Positions 7,566 through 16,115 of a stretch of DNA of 64,000 nucleotides are shown one piece after another. The notes under the pieces were generated by a model. It was not told the origin of the DNA. It saw nothing but the letters and a program-made list of their open reading frames with translations, and did no database searches. The translations under genes and the position numbers were made by a program. Every line of letters starts with the position of its first letter. Positions within the stretch are counted from its first letter, which is position 1. Origin of the DNA: Candidatus Kouleothrix ribensis (GTDB lineage Bacteria > Chloroflexota > Chloroflexia > Chloroflexales > Roseiflexaceae); NCBI GenBank assembly GCA_016722075.1, contig JADKGW010000001.1:2108001-2172000 (forward strand), written 5' to 3'.

Positions 7566-8800
7566 ACACTTCCATCCTCAAGCTCAAGCCCTGGCTCCAG
7601 GGCCAGCAGCTCGGGGCGCGCCAGCGCGCGCGCCAACAGCTTCGGGCGCCCGTCCAGGCGCACCGGCGTGGCCGCGCTGCCGCATAGCCCAAACCACTCG
7701 GCCAGGTCCGGGTCGGCGATCAGCGGCTGGCCTGCGCGCACCACCGCGCGCAGATCGCGGCGCTGGGCGCCAATAATCGACTGATATGGATCGGCGCTGG
7801 TCTGCCGCACGATCAGGCAATCGGCCGGCGACCCCGGCGCCAGCTGGCCGAGATCGGGGCGGCGCAGCAGCCGCCCGGCGTCGGCCGTGACGAGCCGCAG
7901 CAGCTCGGGCAGCGCGAGATGGCTGTGCGCGCGGGCGACCAGCAGCTCGTCGAGCAGGTCGCGCGCCCCCGTCAGCCGCGAGTCGCTGCCAAGCGTCAGC
8001 CGGCCGGCTGCCTGGAGCCGGCCTGGGTCGAGCGTGCGCCCCAGCATCTCGAGGTTGCTGGCCGGGCACCAGATCACTGCGGCGCCGCGTTCGATCACGC
8101 GATCGATATCGGTTGGCGTCAGCCCCACGCCATGCACCAGCAGCGTGTTTGCCGCCAGGCAGCCCAGCGCATCGAGCTGGGCCAGCTCGGCGGCGGCCAG
8201 CGCGTCGGTGCCCTCGGCCAGGTGGATGATCCAGGGCTGCTGCGCCGGCGTGGCGGCGAAGCTCGCGCACACCGGCGGCCCGTAGCGTGGCAGGCCGGCC
8301 GCGGCCGCGTGGGTGTGCCCCAGCCCCAGCGAGTGGCTCCAGCCCAAACCGCGCACCAGCCCCACCGGAAAGGCCGGGTCGTCGAGCGCGGCATGCCAGG
8401 GATCATGATGCGCAACCGTGGTCACGCCGCTGAGCAGGTTTTTCAAGCCGCCGTGCCAGTGCCGCAGCGCGCTTGGCACGCCCACCGCCGCAGCAACCGC
8501 AGGGTTCTGAAAGTGCGGCGCGAAGGCCGCCACCCAGGCATAGCTGTTGGGAAAGACCTGGGCGTGCGGCAGCGGCGGAATCGTGTTGAGCTGCAGGTGA
8601 TCGTGGGCATTGATCAGCCCCGGCACAACCAGGTGCCCGGCTAGATCGATGCGCGGTGCGGCCACAGGCAGCCGGCCGGCCACCCGGCCAGCCACGAATG
8701 CGAGCGGCCGGGCGACCACCCGATCGGCTTGCACGATCTGCGCATGCTCGAGCACAATGCTGGCCGGCAGCACCCCGGCGGGGTCGGCGATCCGCGTCAT
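7562..8800 (-). CDS. Amidohydrolase-family metal-dependent hydrolase
   Basis: About 412 aa from ATG 8800, preceded by AGGAGCATTG; a TTG one codon earlier is in frame. The fold is the cyclic amidohydrolase TIM barrel. It opens with the metal site HxH in LINAHDHLQL, then has histidines at IIHLAEG and LLVHGVGL, and the catalytic aspartate in LGSDSRLTG. Members with this layout (ATZ/TRZ, S-adenosylhomocysteine deaminase or guanine deaminase relatives) remove amino or halide groups from N-heterocycles. The exact substrate is not evident. It lies between a cytochrome c gene and a methyltransferase in one operon. Confidence 0.87.
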   Translation of the reverse strand: MTRIADPAGVLPASIVLEHAQIVQADRVVARPLAFVAGRVAGRLPVAAPRIDLAGHLVVPGLINAHDHLQLNTIPPLPHAQVFPNSYAWVAAFAPHFQNPAVAAAVGVPSALRHWHGGLKNLLSGVTTVAHHDPWHAALDDPAFPVGLVRGLGWSHSLGLGHTHAAAAGLPRYGPPVCASFAATPAQQPWIIHLAEGTDALAAAELAQLDALGCLAANTLLVHGVGLTPTDIDRVIERGAAVIWCPASNLEMLGRTLDPGRLQAAGRLTLGSDSRLTGARDLLDELLVARAHSHLALPELLRLVTADAGRLLRRPDLGQLAPGSPADCLIVRQTSADPYQSIIGAQRRDLRAVVRAGQPLIADPDLAEWFGLCGSAATPVRLDGRPKLLARALARPELLALEPGLELEDGSV

Positions 8801-8839
8801 CAATGCTCCTGATACTCATGGGCCGGCGCAGGCCCGGCG

Positions 8840-9745
8840 CTACCGCGCGCCGATCGGCATGGCCGGCAGCGTCTTGAGATACAGGTAGATCGCGCGCAGC
8901 TCGTCGTCGGTGAGCCGGCCAATGTACCTGTAGGGCATGAACGAGTCGAGCGCCTTGCCGGCCGGATTGATGCCGGTGCGCATGGTCGTGATAAAGTCGG
9001 CGTCGGCCCAGCCGCTGATCTCGCCGGCGGGCGTGAGATTCGAGGCCGGCGGCACGTCGGGCGGGGCGCCGGGCACTGGCCCGCCCGCGAACGACTGGCC
9101 GTGGCAATCGGCGCAGCCGCCGATCGTCGCCAGGTAGCGGCCATAGCCAGCGTCGACTCCGGCGGCGATCGGGGCCGGCGGCGGCGCGGCGTGGTCGATC
9201 CGCTCGGCCGCGAGCGCGTCGATCTGGCCGGCCACGAACAACACACGGCCCAGCGGCCCCACCTCGCTCGGCGCCGGCACGTAATCAACCGGCGGCACGC
9301 TCTTCACATACGCGATGATCGCGCCTAGATCTTCGGCGCTGAGCTGGTTGTAGTTCTGCGACGGCATGATCAGCAACGGCCGGCCGGCCGGGTCGATGCC
9401 ATGGCGCAGCGCGCGCACCCATTCTGCTGCGCTGAAGCTGGCGCCCACCCCACCCTTGCCGGTGGTCAGGTTAGCCGACACCGCGCGCACAATACCAGGC
9501 ACGTTCAGAAACTCGCGCCCGGCCAGATTCTCGCCGTGGCAGTCGACACACTGGCCGATTGTGGTGACCAGATATTTACCACGCTCGATACTGGCAGCGT
9601 CGGTAGGGATCGTCACGGCCTCCTCTGCAACCTGGTAGGTCTTATTCAGGCGTACACTGCTTGCCACATACACCCCTGCGGCCAGCACCACCAGCAATCC
9701 GGCAAGCACGCCCATGCCCACCCCAAGCCAACGTAGTACCCGCAT
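8840..9745 (-). CDS. Membrane-anchored di-haem c-type cytochrome
   Basis: A 301-aa protein whose single N-terminal hydrophobic helix (VGMGVLAGLLVVLAAGVYVA) acts as an uncleaved anchor. Two class I cytochrome c domains follow, each with a CxxCH haem site (GQCVDCHGENLAG and GGCADCHGQSFAG) and a later Met ligand candidate (LLIMPSQNY, DSFMPYRYIG). The closely similar domains suggest internal duplication. It probably carries electrons on the outer face of the membrane, similar to the cytochrome subunits of periplasmic dehydrogenases, but no dehydrogenase gene is adjacent. It is the first gene of the minus-strand operon. Confidence 0.9.
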   Translation of the reverse strand: MRVLRWLGVGMGVLAGLLVVLAAGVYVASSVRLNKTYQVAEEAVTIPTDAASIERGKYLVTTIGQCVDCHGENLAGREFLNVPGIVRAVSANLTTGKGGVGASFSAAEWVRALRHGIDPAGRPLLIMPSQNYNQLSAEDLGAIIAYVKSVPPVDYVPAPSEVGPLGRVLFVAGQIDALAAERIDHAAPPPAPIAAGVDAGYGRYLATIGGCADCHGQSFAGGPVPGAPPDVPPASNLTPAGEISGWADADFITTMRTGINPAGKALDSFMPYRYIGRLTDDELRAIYLYLKTLPAMPIGAR

Positions 9746-9860
9746 ACAACTCCTCCAGCGGCTTTCAAGCTTCGCTCACGATCGGGAGTATGCGGCTTGT
9801 TTACAGGGGTAGTGCTGCCAACCGGTCAACCGGTTCGCAGGTTCACAGGTTAGAAGGTTC

Positions 9861-9936
9861 GCAACCGGCAACGTGCCAACCTGCAACCTGCAACCGGCCA
9901 ACCTGCAACCCGCCAACCTGCAACCTGCCAACCTGT
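9861..9936. repeat. Short-period CCAACCTGCAA tandem tract
   Basis: About ten imperfect copies of 7-11-nt units built on CAACCTGC/CCAACCTG run through the 294-bp gap between the cytochrome gene and the radical SAM gene. The same word family recurs at 60813-60843, upstream of secF. No gene is visible in the gap. Confidence 0.8.
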
Positions 9937-9993
9937 AATCGCTCAAGCGCCGCATACGCTCGATCAATGAATCGATCCGAGCAGCCAGTTTGG

Positions 9994-10062
9994 ATGAGCG
10001 AGGGTCGGGCTGGTGGCTCGCGCAACGTATGAGCAAAGGTCAGGCTGGTGGCTCGCGCAACG
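9994..10062. repeat. 34-bp tandem duplication at a gene 3' end
   Basis: ATGAGCGAGGGTCGGGCTGG at 9994 and ATGAGCAAAGGTCAGGCTGG at 10029 begin two 34-bp copies at period 35, differing at about four positions. The right copy contains the stop codon and last codons (LREPPA) of the radical SAM gene, so the left copy is a duplicated piece of that gene end. Confidence 0.75.
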
Positions 10063-11104
10063 AGAGCGTGCAGACACATGTTCGGCAGATCGCGTCGCGC
10101 CGCTGGTCGAGGCCTTGCCGCCAGGCGATTGCCTCGGGCGAGTTCAGGATGGCCGCCAGGCCCTCGGACTGGTAGATGTTGCCGAGTGCCGGCTGGAAAA
10201 AGCATGGCCGCACGGTTCCATCGGCCTCGATCACACTCGATACCCAGGGCGCATTGCACGAGTTGGCGGCGAAATCGGCCTGGCCAAGCAGCGCGGCGTA
10301 GTACTGGTGCAGCCGGCGGCGCAGCTTCAGCGGCGACTCGGCGATAAAGCCGCTGGCGAAATCAGCGGCATATTCGGCTTCGAGCGCGTCCAGCTCCGCC
10401 GCCAGCAGCGGCAGGTCGCCCGGCTCGAGCGCCACCTGCCCGGTGCGCGTGTCGTCCCAGCCGCCCGGCCGGTTGAAGGCCTCGCTGCTGACATCAGCCG
10501 CCAGAAAGCTGATCCGGTCGAGCCCGAGCGCGTGTGCGGCCGCGACCACTGCGCGCAGGTGCAGGAAGTTATTGCGCTGCACGGTGCAGCGCGCGCTGAC
10601 CGACACGCGCGGGTCGGCGGCCTTGACGGCGGCCACGCCCTCGGCCAGGCGCGCATAGGCCCGCGGCACGTTGCGGATGCTGTCGTGGATCGGCTGCGGG
10701 CCATCCAGGCTCACCACCACGTCGTCGCAGCGGCGCACCAGCTCGGCGGCGTGGCGGCGCAGCAGCAGGCCGGTGCTGAGGATGGTGATGCCCATGCCCG
10801 CGCCGCGCAGGTGATCGCACAGCTGCCACAGCTGCGCGTGCAGCAGCGCCTCGCCGCCGCTCAGCACCACCCGGCGCACGCCCAGCGCGCGCCACTCGGC
10901 CAGCCAGCCGGCCACATCATCGGCGGCCAGCTCGTCGCGCGTGGTTGCGCGCCAGATGTCGCACATCAGGCAGCGGCAGTTGCAGCGGCTGTGCGGGAAC
11001 AGGATCAAGATCGGCAGCTGGGTGATCGGGTCGCGGCGCGGCAGTGGCGGTGGCGGCGCCTGGTCGGGCGCGAGCGGCGCCGGCTGTGGATGCAAAATCG
11101 TCAT
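10040..11104 (-). CDS. Radical SAM protein with SPASM-like C-terminus
   Basis: A 354-aa enzyme. Residues C41, C45 and C48 (SRCNCRCLMC) form the CX3CX2C site for the SAM-binding [4Fe-4S] cluster, followed by the GGE motif in VVLSGGEALLH. The C-terminal part has further cysteines (SCNAPW, RPCFF, CRTCVC) laid out like a SPASM/twitch auxiliary-cluster domain. SPASM enzymes commonly modify ribosomal peptides or activate other enzymes, and some act on sugars or lipids. It ends the long minus-strand run 27467-10040, nine bases from the next gene, so it is probably co-transcribed with the methyltransferases. The substrate is unknown. Confidence 0.88.
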   Translation of the reverse strand: MTILHPQPAPLAPDQAPPPPLPRRDPITQLPILILFPHSRCNCRCLMCDIWRATTRDELAADDVAGWLAEWRALGVRRVVLSGGEALLHAQLWQLCDHLRGAGMGITILSTGLLLRRHAAELVRRCDDVVVSLDGPQPIHDSIRNVPRAYARLAEGVAAVKAADPRVSVSARCTVQRNNFLHLRAVVAAAHALGLDRISFLAADVSSEAFNRPGGWDDTRTGQVALEPGDLPLLAAELDALEAEYAADFASGFIAESPLKLRRRLHQYYAALLGQADFAANSCNAPWVSSVIEADGTVRPCFFQPALGNIYQSEGLAAILNSPEAIAWRQGLDQRRDAICRTCVCTLSLREPPA

Positions 11105-11112
11105 ACGGTTAG

Positions 11113-12117
11113 CTATCCCCTTCTATACGCTTCGTCGGCCCGTTGCGCCACCAGCAGCGCGAATGTACTCGGCTCGCGCTGGCGCAGCAGGCGCGCGCGC
11201 CAGGGCCGCACTGCCCAGCGCCAGCCATACCAGGGTGTGTAGGCGCGCCAGCGCAGGCCCAGCGTGCGGCCCAGCGCATGTAGCATCGGCCATGTCAGGT
11301 AGCCCACGCTCGGCAGCGCGTCGGCGCGGGTGCCGTGGGCGCGCACGAACGCGGCCTGGCGCTCGGCCAGCATCTGGCGGCCGCTGGCGTCGCGCCGGTA
11401 GATCGGCGAGTCCATCACCACAAGCCGGCCGCCCGGCCGCAGCACGCGCAGCGCCTCGGCCAGCGTTATGGCATAGTCGGCGCTATAGGGCAGGCTGGCG
11501 TTGAATAGCACCACGTCGGCCTGCGCCGGCGCCAGCGGCAGCCGGTCGAACTCGGCCTGCAGCAGCGGCCAGGCCGCCGGGTAGTGCCGCGCGGCCGCCA
11601 GGCCGTCACGCGGGTCGAGGTTCAGGTCGACCGCGCAGGGTGCGTGGCCAAGCTGCGCGAGCCGGTGGCTCAGCCAGCCCACGCCCGAGCCAAGGTCGAG
11701 CACGCGCAGGCCGGCGCCGAGCGGCCGCAGCACGCGCGCGCGCAGCTCGGCGAAGGTGATCGCGCGCATACGCCACTGCCACGCCAGCGGGTCGGACGGA
11801 TCGACCTCGGGCAGGCGCCGGTAGTGCGCGGCCGTGTCGTAGCCGTAGCCCTCGGCCGCGCGGATGGCCGTGTAGTCGCGCAGGAACGGCGCGAAGTAGG
11901 CCGCGCGCGCAGGCGGCAGCAGGCGCCAGATGCCGTCGCGGCGCTCGTAGTGCTGGCCGCAGGCGCCACAGGCCGCGCGATCATCCAGATCGGCCGGGTC
12001 GCCCAGCGGCGCGCGGCAGCTCGGGCAGGCGAGCGACCATGGTAACGTGTTCGCTGCTTCCACAAAAGTCGATCTGCAGGGTAGTGCGTAGGGGTACAGC
12101 CGGAACGCACTACGCAC
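11113..12117 (-). CDS. Methyltransferase with N-terminal zinc ribbon
   Basis: Up to 334 aa. After a doubtful N-terminus comes a Trm112-like zinc ribbon (LACPSCRAPLG then ACGACGQHYERRDGIW), followed by a class I methyltransferase domain with motif I RVLDLGSGVGWLSHRLA and the post-motif ALRVLRPGGRLVVMD. This arrangement is common in methyltransferases of glycan and natural-product loci. The ATG at 12117 lies in a GCGTAGT repeat; an in-frame GTG at 12063 (VEAANTLPW) may be the true start. It sits between another methyltransferase and a radical SAM gene, with gaps under 10 bp. Confidence 0.82.
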   Translation of the reverse strand: MRSAFRLYPYALPCRSTFVEAANTLPWSLACPSCRAPLGDPADLDDRAACGACGQHYERRDGIWRLLPPARAAYFAPFLRDYTAIRAAEGYGYDTAAHYRRLPEVDPSDPLAWQWRMRAITFAELRARVLRPLGAGLRVLDLGSGVGWLSHRLAQLGHAPCAVDLNLDPRDGLAAARHYPAAWPLLQAEFDRLPLAPAQADVVLFNASLPYSADYAITLAEALRVLRPGGRLVVMDSPIYRRDASGRQMLAERQAAFVRAHGTRADALPSVGYLTWPMLHALGRTLGLRWRAYTPWYGWRWAVRPWRARLLRQREPSTFALLVAQRADEAYRRG

Positions 12118-12123
12118 TACGCA

Positions 12124-12912
12124 TCACGGTTCTACCCGCTCCAACTCAACCAGATAGTGATCGGCCAGCCAGGGGAGCGGCGGCAGCACCTCGATCCGCC
12201 GCTCGCAGGCAGCAAGCAGGGCCAGCGCGCGCGGGTGGCGCCGCGCCCAGCCCTCGGCATACGAGGGCGGCAGCAGCGCGCCGACCGCACTCACCCGCCG
12301 CAGCCGAAATGCCGGCGCAAACGCCCGCCGCAGCGCACCAACCGTCGGGTAGTGGATGCTCAGGCCGCGCCAGGGTGTGCCGCCCGGCCGCAGGCGCCGA
12401 AAGGCCTTGCGCGGCTGCCTGCGCCACAGGTACCAGGCCCACTCCCACGGCACCAGCGGCCCCATCACGCATAGCAGCGCCGGCGCGCCTGGCCGCAGAT
12501 GGGCCGCTAGCCCGCGCGCGGCGGCAGCCAGGTCGGCTACGCAGTTCAGCCCGCCAAAGTTCGAGAGCGCACCGTCGAAGTGCCGAGGCCCGGCGGCGTG
12601 CTCAGCCAGTCTTGTTATGTCTAGCTGCTCGACCTGCACCAGCTCGTGCAGGCCGGCGCGCTCGACCTTGGCCCGCGCCGCAGCCAGCATGGCGCTCGAG
12701 ATATCGGTGGCCAGCACGTGTACGCCGCGCCGCGCCAGGTACACCGCATCCTCGCCGGTGCCGCAGTTCAGCTCGAGCACATGCGCGCCGGGGCAGAAGG
12801 CCGCATCGAGCCGGCGCCACACCGCCTGGCGCATACGCGCGCCGATCAGCGTGTCGGTGAAGGCCTGGTCGTAGTCGGCGGCCATGCTGTCGAAGGGCGT
12901 CGCCTGTTTCAT
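12124..12912 (-). CDS. Class I SAM-dependent methyltransferase
   Basis: 262 aa from ATG 12912 (MKQATPFDSMAADYDQAF). The frame stays open to 12972, but that part is intergenic palindrome. Motif I is HVLELNCGTGEDAVYLA, followed by VLATDISSAML and FDGALSNFGGLNCV, close to UbiE/COQ5-like and mycosubtilin-type methyltransferases. The C-terminal half has unusual Trp-rich segments (PWEWAWYLWRR). The leader carries a perfect 25-bp hairpin just upstream of the start. Position in the cluster suggests it methylates a sugar, lipid or peptide made by its neighbours. Confidence 0.85.
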   Translation of the reverse strand: MKQATPFDSMAADYDQAFTDTLIGARMRQAVWRRLDAAFCPGAHVLELNCGTGEDAVYLARRGVHVLATDISSAMLAAARAKVERAGLHELVQVEQLDITRLAEHAAGPRHFDGALSNFGGLNCVADLAAAARGLAAHLRPGAPALLCVMGPLVPWEWAWYLWRRQPRKAFRRLRPGGTPWRGLSIHYPTVGALRRAFAPAFRLRRVSAVGALLPPSYAEGWARRHPRALALLAACERRIEVLPPLPWLADHYLVELERVEP

Positions 12913-12925
12913 CGCACTCTCTGCA

Positions 12926-12981
12926 GAGTTTTGAATGTTGAGTTTTGAATTAGGAGATTCAAAACTCAACATTCAAAACTC
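12926..12981. repeat. Perfect 25-bp inverted repeat in the 5' leader
   Basis: Arms GAGTTTTGAATGTTG... (12926-12950) and the exact reverse complement (12957-12981) are separated by 6 nt; a partial third arm follows to 12991. It is AT-rich in a GC-rich region and fills the gap between the B12 radical SAM gene and the methyltransferase start. No U-run follows on either strand, so it is not a standard terminator. Confidence 0.85.
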
Positions 12982-12991
12982 AAAACTCAAC

Positions 12992-14383
12992 CTAGGCTTC
13001 GACCTCGTGCGCGCTGGCCAGCAGCGCCGTGCGCGCTTCTAGCGCCTCGGCGCGGCGATCGGCCGCCTCGGCCGGGTTCTCGTGCTCGAGCCGGAACGCC
13101 GCCACCTCGTTGCGCAGCCAGCGGTCGGCGTGCTTGTAGTAGCTGCGCGAGTGGCGGCCCTTGATCACGAAATCGCGATCGGTGCCGGCGCTCCACTCCT
13201 TGATCATGATCGCCTGGTCGGCGACCTTGGCATAGTAAGGCGTGTTCTTGATCGGGTAGGCCACTGTGGTCAGAAACAGGTTCGGATTCCACTTCTTGAC
13301 CTGCTCGACCGTCGCCTCGATATCCTCGAGCTGCTCGCCGTCGTAGCCCCACATCAGGAACATACCCACCTGGATGCCGTGGCGCTGGGCGGCTTTCGTG
13401 GCCCACTCGACCTGCTCGACCTTCACGCCGCGCTGCATGGCGTCGAGGATGCGCTGGCTGCCGCTCTCGGCGCCGATCCAGATCCGGTAGCAGCCCATCT
13501 CGGCCAGCGTCTTCAGCACGTCGTCCTTCATCATGCGATCGGCGCGCGAGATCGTCTCGAACGGCAGCTTGAGCGCGCGGCGCTTCAGCTCGGCGGCGTA
13601 GTCGTACAGCCAGCGGTGGCTGATCGTGAACACGTCGTCGGCATACCACACCTGGTCGGGCGCATACACATCGTTGATATGCTGCAGCTCGTTCACGCAA
13701 TCCATGAAATCGCGCCGGCGGTGGGTGTAGCCGAACACCGCGTGCGAGCACCACTTGCACTTGTAGGGGCAGCCGCGCGCGGTGATCAGGTTGACACTGC
13801 CCATGCCATGGTGCGTGCGCCACACATCGACATACTTTGGCAGGTCGATCTGCTCGCGATCGGGCCAGGGCAGGCTGTCGATGTCGTCGATCTGCGGGCG
13901 CGGCAAATTCGTGATCAGCTGGCCCTGTTCGTCGCGGAAGGTCGTGCCGGCGATGCCATGCAGGCGGTGCGGCCCCACGCGCGCCAGCGCCGGCAGCAGC
14001 TCGGCCAGCGTGGCCTCGCCCTCGCCAACGATCACTACATCGGCGCCATGGGCCATGTACTGCTCGGTGTAGTTGGCGCTCTCTGGCCCGCCCAGCACCA
14101 CCGTCCAGCGCTGGCGCTTGGCCTCGGCGATGATCTGCACGATATTGCTGCGGGTGATCAGGTTGGTGTAGATCCCCAGCACGCCGCCCGGCGTGCGCGC
14201 CAGCCGCGCGTACAGATCGGGCTTGCCGCCCCAGGTGCTGTCGTAGATCTCGACCGCGAAGCCGGCCCGGCGCAAGTAGGCCGAGATGTACAGCAGCCCG
14301 AGCGTCGGGTACGGCTTCATGATCTGCTGCTCTTTTTCGTCTTCCCACAGAAAGTAGCCGTGCGTAAGCAGTATGTCGGGCAT
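12992..14383 (-). CDS. B12-binding radical SAM enzyme 1
   Basis: A 463-aa class B radical SAM protein. The N-terminal ~150 residues form a cobalamin-binding-type Rossmann domain (DILLTHGYFLW, LGGPESANY, VIVGEGEATLAELL). The radical SAM core has CX3CX2C in ARGCPYKCKWCSHAVFG (about residues 204-211) and GAESGSQRILDAM later. Such enzymes usually methylate unactivated carbon or phosphorus, or rearrange rings; many act in lipid, polyketide or antibiotic pathways. It opens the methyltransferase end of the cluster and is a paralogue of 14573-16087 by layout. The specific reaction is unknown. Confidence 0.9.
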   Translation of the reverse strand: MPDILLTHGYFLWEDEKEQQIMKPYPTLGLLYISAYLRRAGFAVEIYDSTWGGKPDLYARLARTPGGVLGIYTNLITRSNIVQIIAEAKRQRWTVVLGGPESANYTEQYMAHGADVVIVGEGEATLAELLPALARVGPHRLHGIAGTTFRDEQGQLITNLPRPQIDDIDSLPWPDREQIDLPKYVDVWRTHHGMGSVNLITARGCPYKCKWCSHAVFGYTHRRRDFMDCVNELQHINDVYAPDQVWYADDVFTISHRWLYDYAAELKRRALKLPFETISRADRMMKDDVLKTLAEMGCYRIWIGAESGSQRILDAMQRGVKVEQVEWATKAAQRHGIQVGMFLMWGYDGEQLEDIEATVEQVKKWNPNLFLTTVAYPIKNTPYYAKVADQAIMIKEWSAGTDRDFVIKGRHSRSYYKHADRWLRNEVAAFRLEHENPAEAADRRAEALEARTALLASAHEVEA

Positions 14384-14464
14384 CTCTCTCCTCAGTTCTA
14401 AGTTTAGAGTTTTGAGTTAAAAGTTGACAGGAGCGATGCAGTGGCCCGCGTTCTTGGCAATTTC

Positions 14465-14561
14465 TGCCTTCGGCAGAGCGGTACTGCATCTTTTTTTTTG
14501 TTTTCGGTTTTTGCGCTCTGCGAGCGCAAAAACCGAAAACAGGGCCAAGGAAAAGTACCAT
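14465..14561. repeat. Hairpin element A with GGTACT...AGTACC frame
   Basis: Begins TGCCTTCGGCAGAGCGGTAC, contains perfect 20-bp arms (14499-14518 and 14522-14541, 3-nt loop) and ends AAGTACCAT. The outer GGTACT/AGTACC words are inverted. The same start, end and layout occur at 17510-17599 with an unrelated central palindrome. It lies between two B12 radical SAM genes. The T9 run precedes the stem on the plus strand, which is the wrong side for a terminator. Confidence 0.8.
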
Positions 14562-14572
14562 TCATACCTTAC

Positions 14573-16087
14573 CTAATTCCACTCCTTGCTAAGATCCGGC
14601 ACCGGCATATGCCCATTCTGGCGCACCAGCAGCGTCGGGGCCTGGTTGCGGTGCTCGGCCTCGATCTGCCCGAGCGCGAACCACTCGGCGCTCAGCCGGC
14701 TCAGCGCGGCCGGCAGCCCGTCGGCGGCCGGGTGTTCGCCAAGGCCGGCCAGGGCGCGATGCAGATCAAGGTCGTCGTGCAGCAGCGTGTGCAGCCGGCG
14801 GTAGAACGGTGAGCGGTAGGCGCCCTGGAACATCATGGCCAGGTCGTCGCTGTCGGTCCAGTGGGTCTTCTCGCCCAGCTCGGCACGCACCATGTCGTAG
14901 AACTTGGTGCCGGGCAGTGGGTAGCTCACGCTCACGCCGATGTTGTCGGGCAGGGTATCGCGCACCAGCTGCACCGTCAACATGATGTCGTCAAACGTCT
15001 CGCCGGGGTAGCCGAGCTGGATGAAGAAGCAGGCCTTGATCGCGGCTGCGCGCAGCCGCGCGCGCGCGGCGTAGATCTCATCGACGCGCGTGCCTTTGTC
15101 CATAGCGTCGAGCACCTTCTGGCTGCCGCTCTCGGCGCCCATCCAGACCTCGTCGCAGCCGGCCTGCTTCAGCCCCGGCACGGCCTGGTCGGTCATCAGG
15201 TCGACGCGCGACTGGATCATGAACGGCAGCGCGGCGTCGCGCGCGGCCACCTCGCGGCCAAACGCGGCCACCCACTGCGGCCGCAGGCCGAAGATGTCGT
15301 CGGCGAACCAGATGTGGTCGGGCCGCAGCGTCTGCTTGACCAGCGCCAGCTCGTCGGCCATATTTGCCGGCGAGCGCATGGCGTAGCGCTGGCCCCAGAT
15401 CGGCTTGGCGCACCAGTTGCAGTGGAACGGGCAGCCGCGCGTGCTGACCAGGTTCAGGCTATAGAAGCCGTGGGCCTGCTGCCAGGCCGCGCGGTAGCGC
15501 TCGACATCGAGGAGATCCCAGGCCGGGAAGGGAAACACGTCGGGGTGGCGCTCGGGGCTACGCCTGGGGCTGCGGTACACCCCGCCGGGCGCGCGCGGGT
15601 CGGCCAGCGCCAGCCCGGCGATGCCGCTGATCGCCGCGGGCGGCGCGGCGGCCTCGAGCGCGGCCAGCAGCTCGGCCAGCGTGTGGTCGGCCTCGCCAAC
15701 CATCACATACTGCACGCCGTGGGCCAGGTAGTGCTCGGGGTGATCGCTGGCATCGGCGCCGGTAGCGATCACCGTGGCGCCGCGCTCGCGCGCCATCGCG
15801 CTCATGGTGCAGGCCGCGTCGCGCATGCGCGTCAGGCACATCTTGCTCAGGAAGTTGAAGTTATCCTCGTACAGCACCGCGTAGCGCGGCTGGTGGCGCG
15901 CCAGCGCAGCCTCGAACTCGGCCTCGCCATCCGATAGCATGGCGTCGAACAGGGCCACCGAGTAGCCCTGCGCGCGCAGGATGCCGGCGGCGTACAGTGC
16001 CGCCAGCGGGGCGTACGGGCGCATCTTCTGCAGCTGCTTGGGGTCGTACTTCAGGAAATAGGAGTGCGCTAGCAGTACATCGACCAT
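14573..16087 (-). CDS. B12-binding radical SAM enzyme 2
   Basis: 504 aa from ATG 16087 (MVDVLLAHSYFL), which has an excellent GGAGGTAAGA ribosome-binding site; the frame stays open further upstream, but only as an artefact. A cobalamin-binding-like N-terminal domain (ALYAAGILRAQGYSVALFDA, YVMVGEADHTLAELL) precedes the radical SAM core, with CX3CX2C in TRGCPFHCNWCAKPIWG (about residues 218-225) and MGAESGSQKVLDAM. FFIQLGYPGET is typical of this group. It closely parallels the neighbouring enzyme at 12992, so the pair may act in succession on the same scaffold. Substrate unknown. Confidence 0.9.
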   Translation of the reverse strand: MVDVLLAHSYFLKYDPKQLQKMRPYAPLAALYAAGILRAQGYSVALFDAMLSDGEAEFEAALARHQPRYAVLYEDNFNFLSKMCLTRMRDAACTMSAMARERGATVIATGADASDHPEHYLAHGVQYVMVGEADHTLAELLAALEAAAPPAAISGIAGLALADPRAPGGVYRSPRRSPERHPDVFPFPAWDLLDVERYRAAWQQAHGFYSLNLVSTRGCPFHCNWCAKPIWGQRYAMRSPANMADELALVKQTLRPDHIWFADDIFGLRPQWVAAFGREVAARDAALPFMIQSRVDLMTDQAVPGLKQAGCDEVWMGAESGSQKVLDAMDKGTRVDEIYAARARLRAAAIKACFFIQLGYPGETFDDIMLTVQLVRDTLPDNIGVSVSYPLPGTKFYDMVRAELGEKTHWTDSDDLAMMFQGAYRSPFYRRLHTLLHDDLDLHRALAGLGEHPAADGLPAALSRLSAEWFALGQIEAEHRNQAPTLLVRQNGHMPVPDLSKEWN

Positions 16088-16115
16088 TCTTACCTCCAAA
16101 CCAATCGTGATACGG

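Noticed and set aside
13082..14401. Long plus-strand open frames (up to 500 codons) opposite the radical SAM and glycosyltransferase genes
   Set aside because: Antisense frames of high-GC genes; compositions are His/Arg/Gln-rich and match no family, while the minus-strand proteins have full domain motifs.
14491..14541. Rho-independent terminator call for the 20-bp hairpin with T9
   Set aside because: The T run precedes the stem on the plus strand and becomes an A run after the stem on the minus strand, so termination is not supported.
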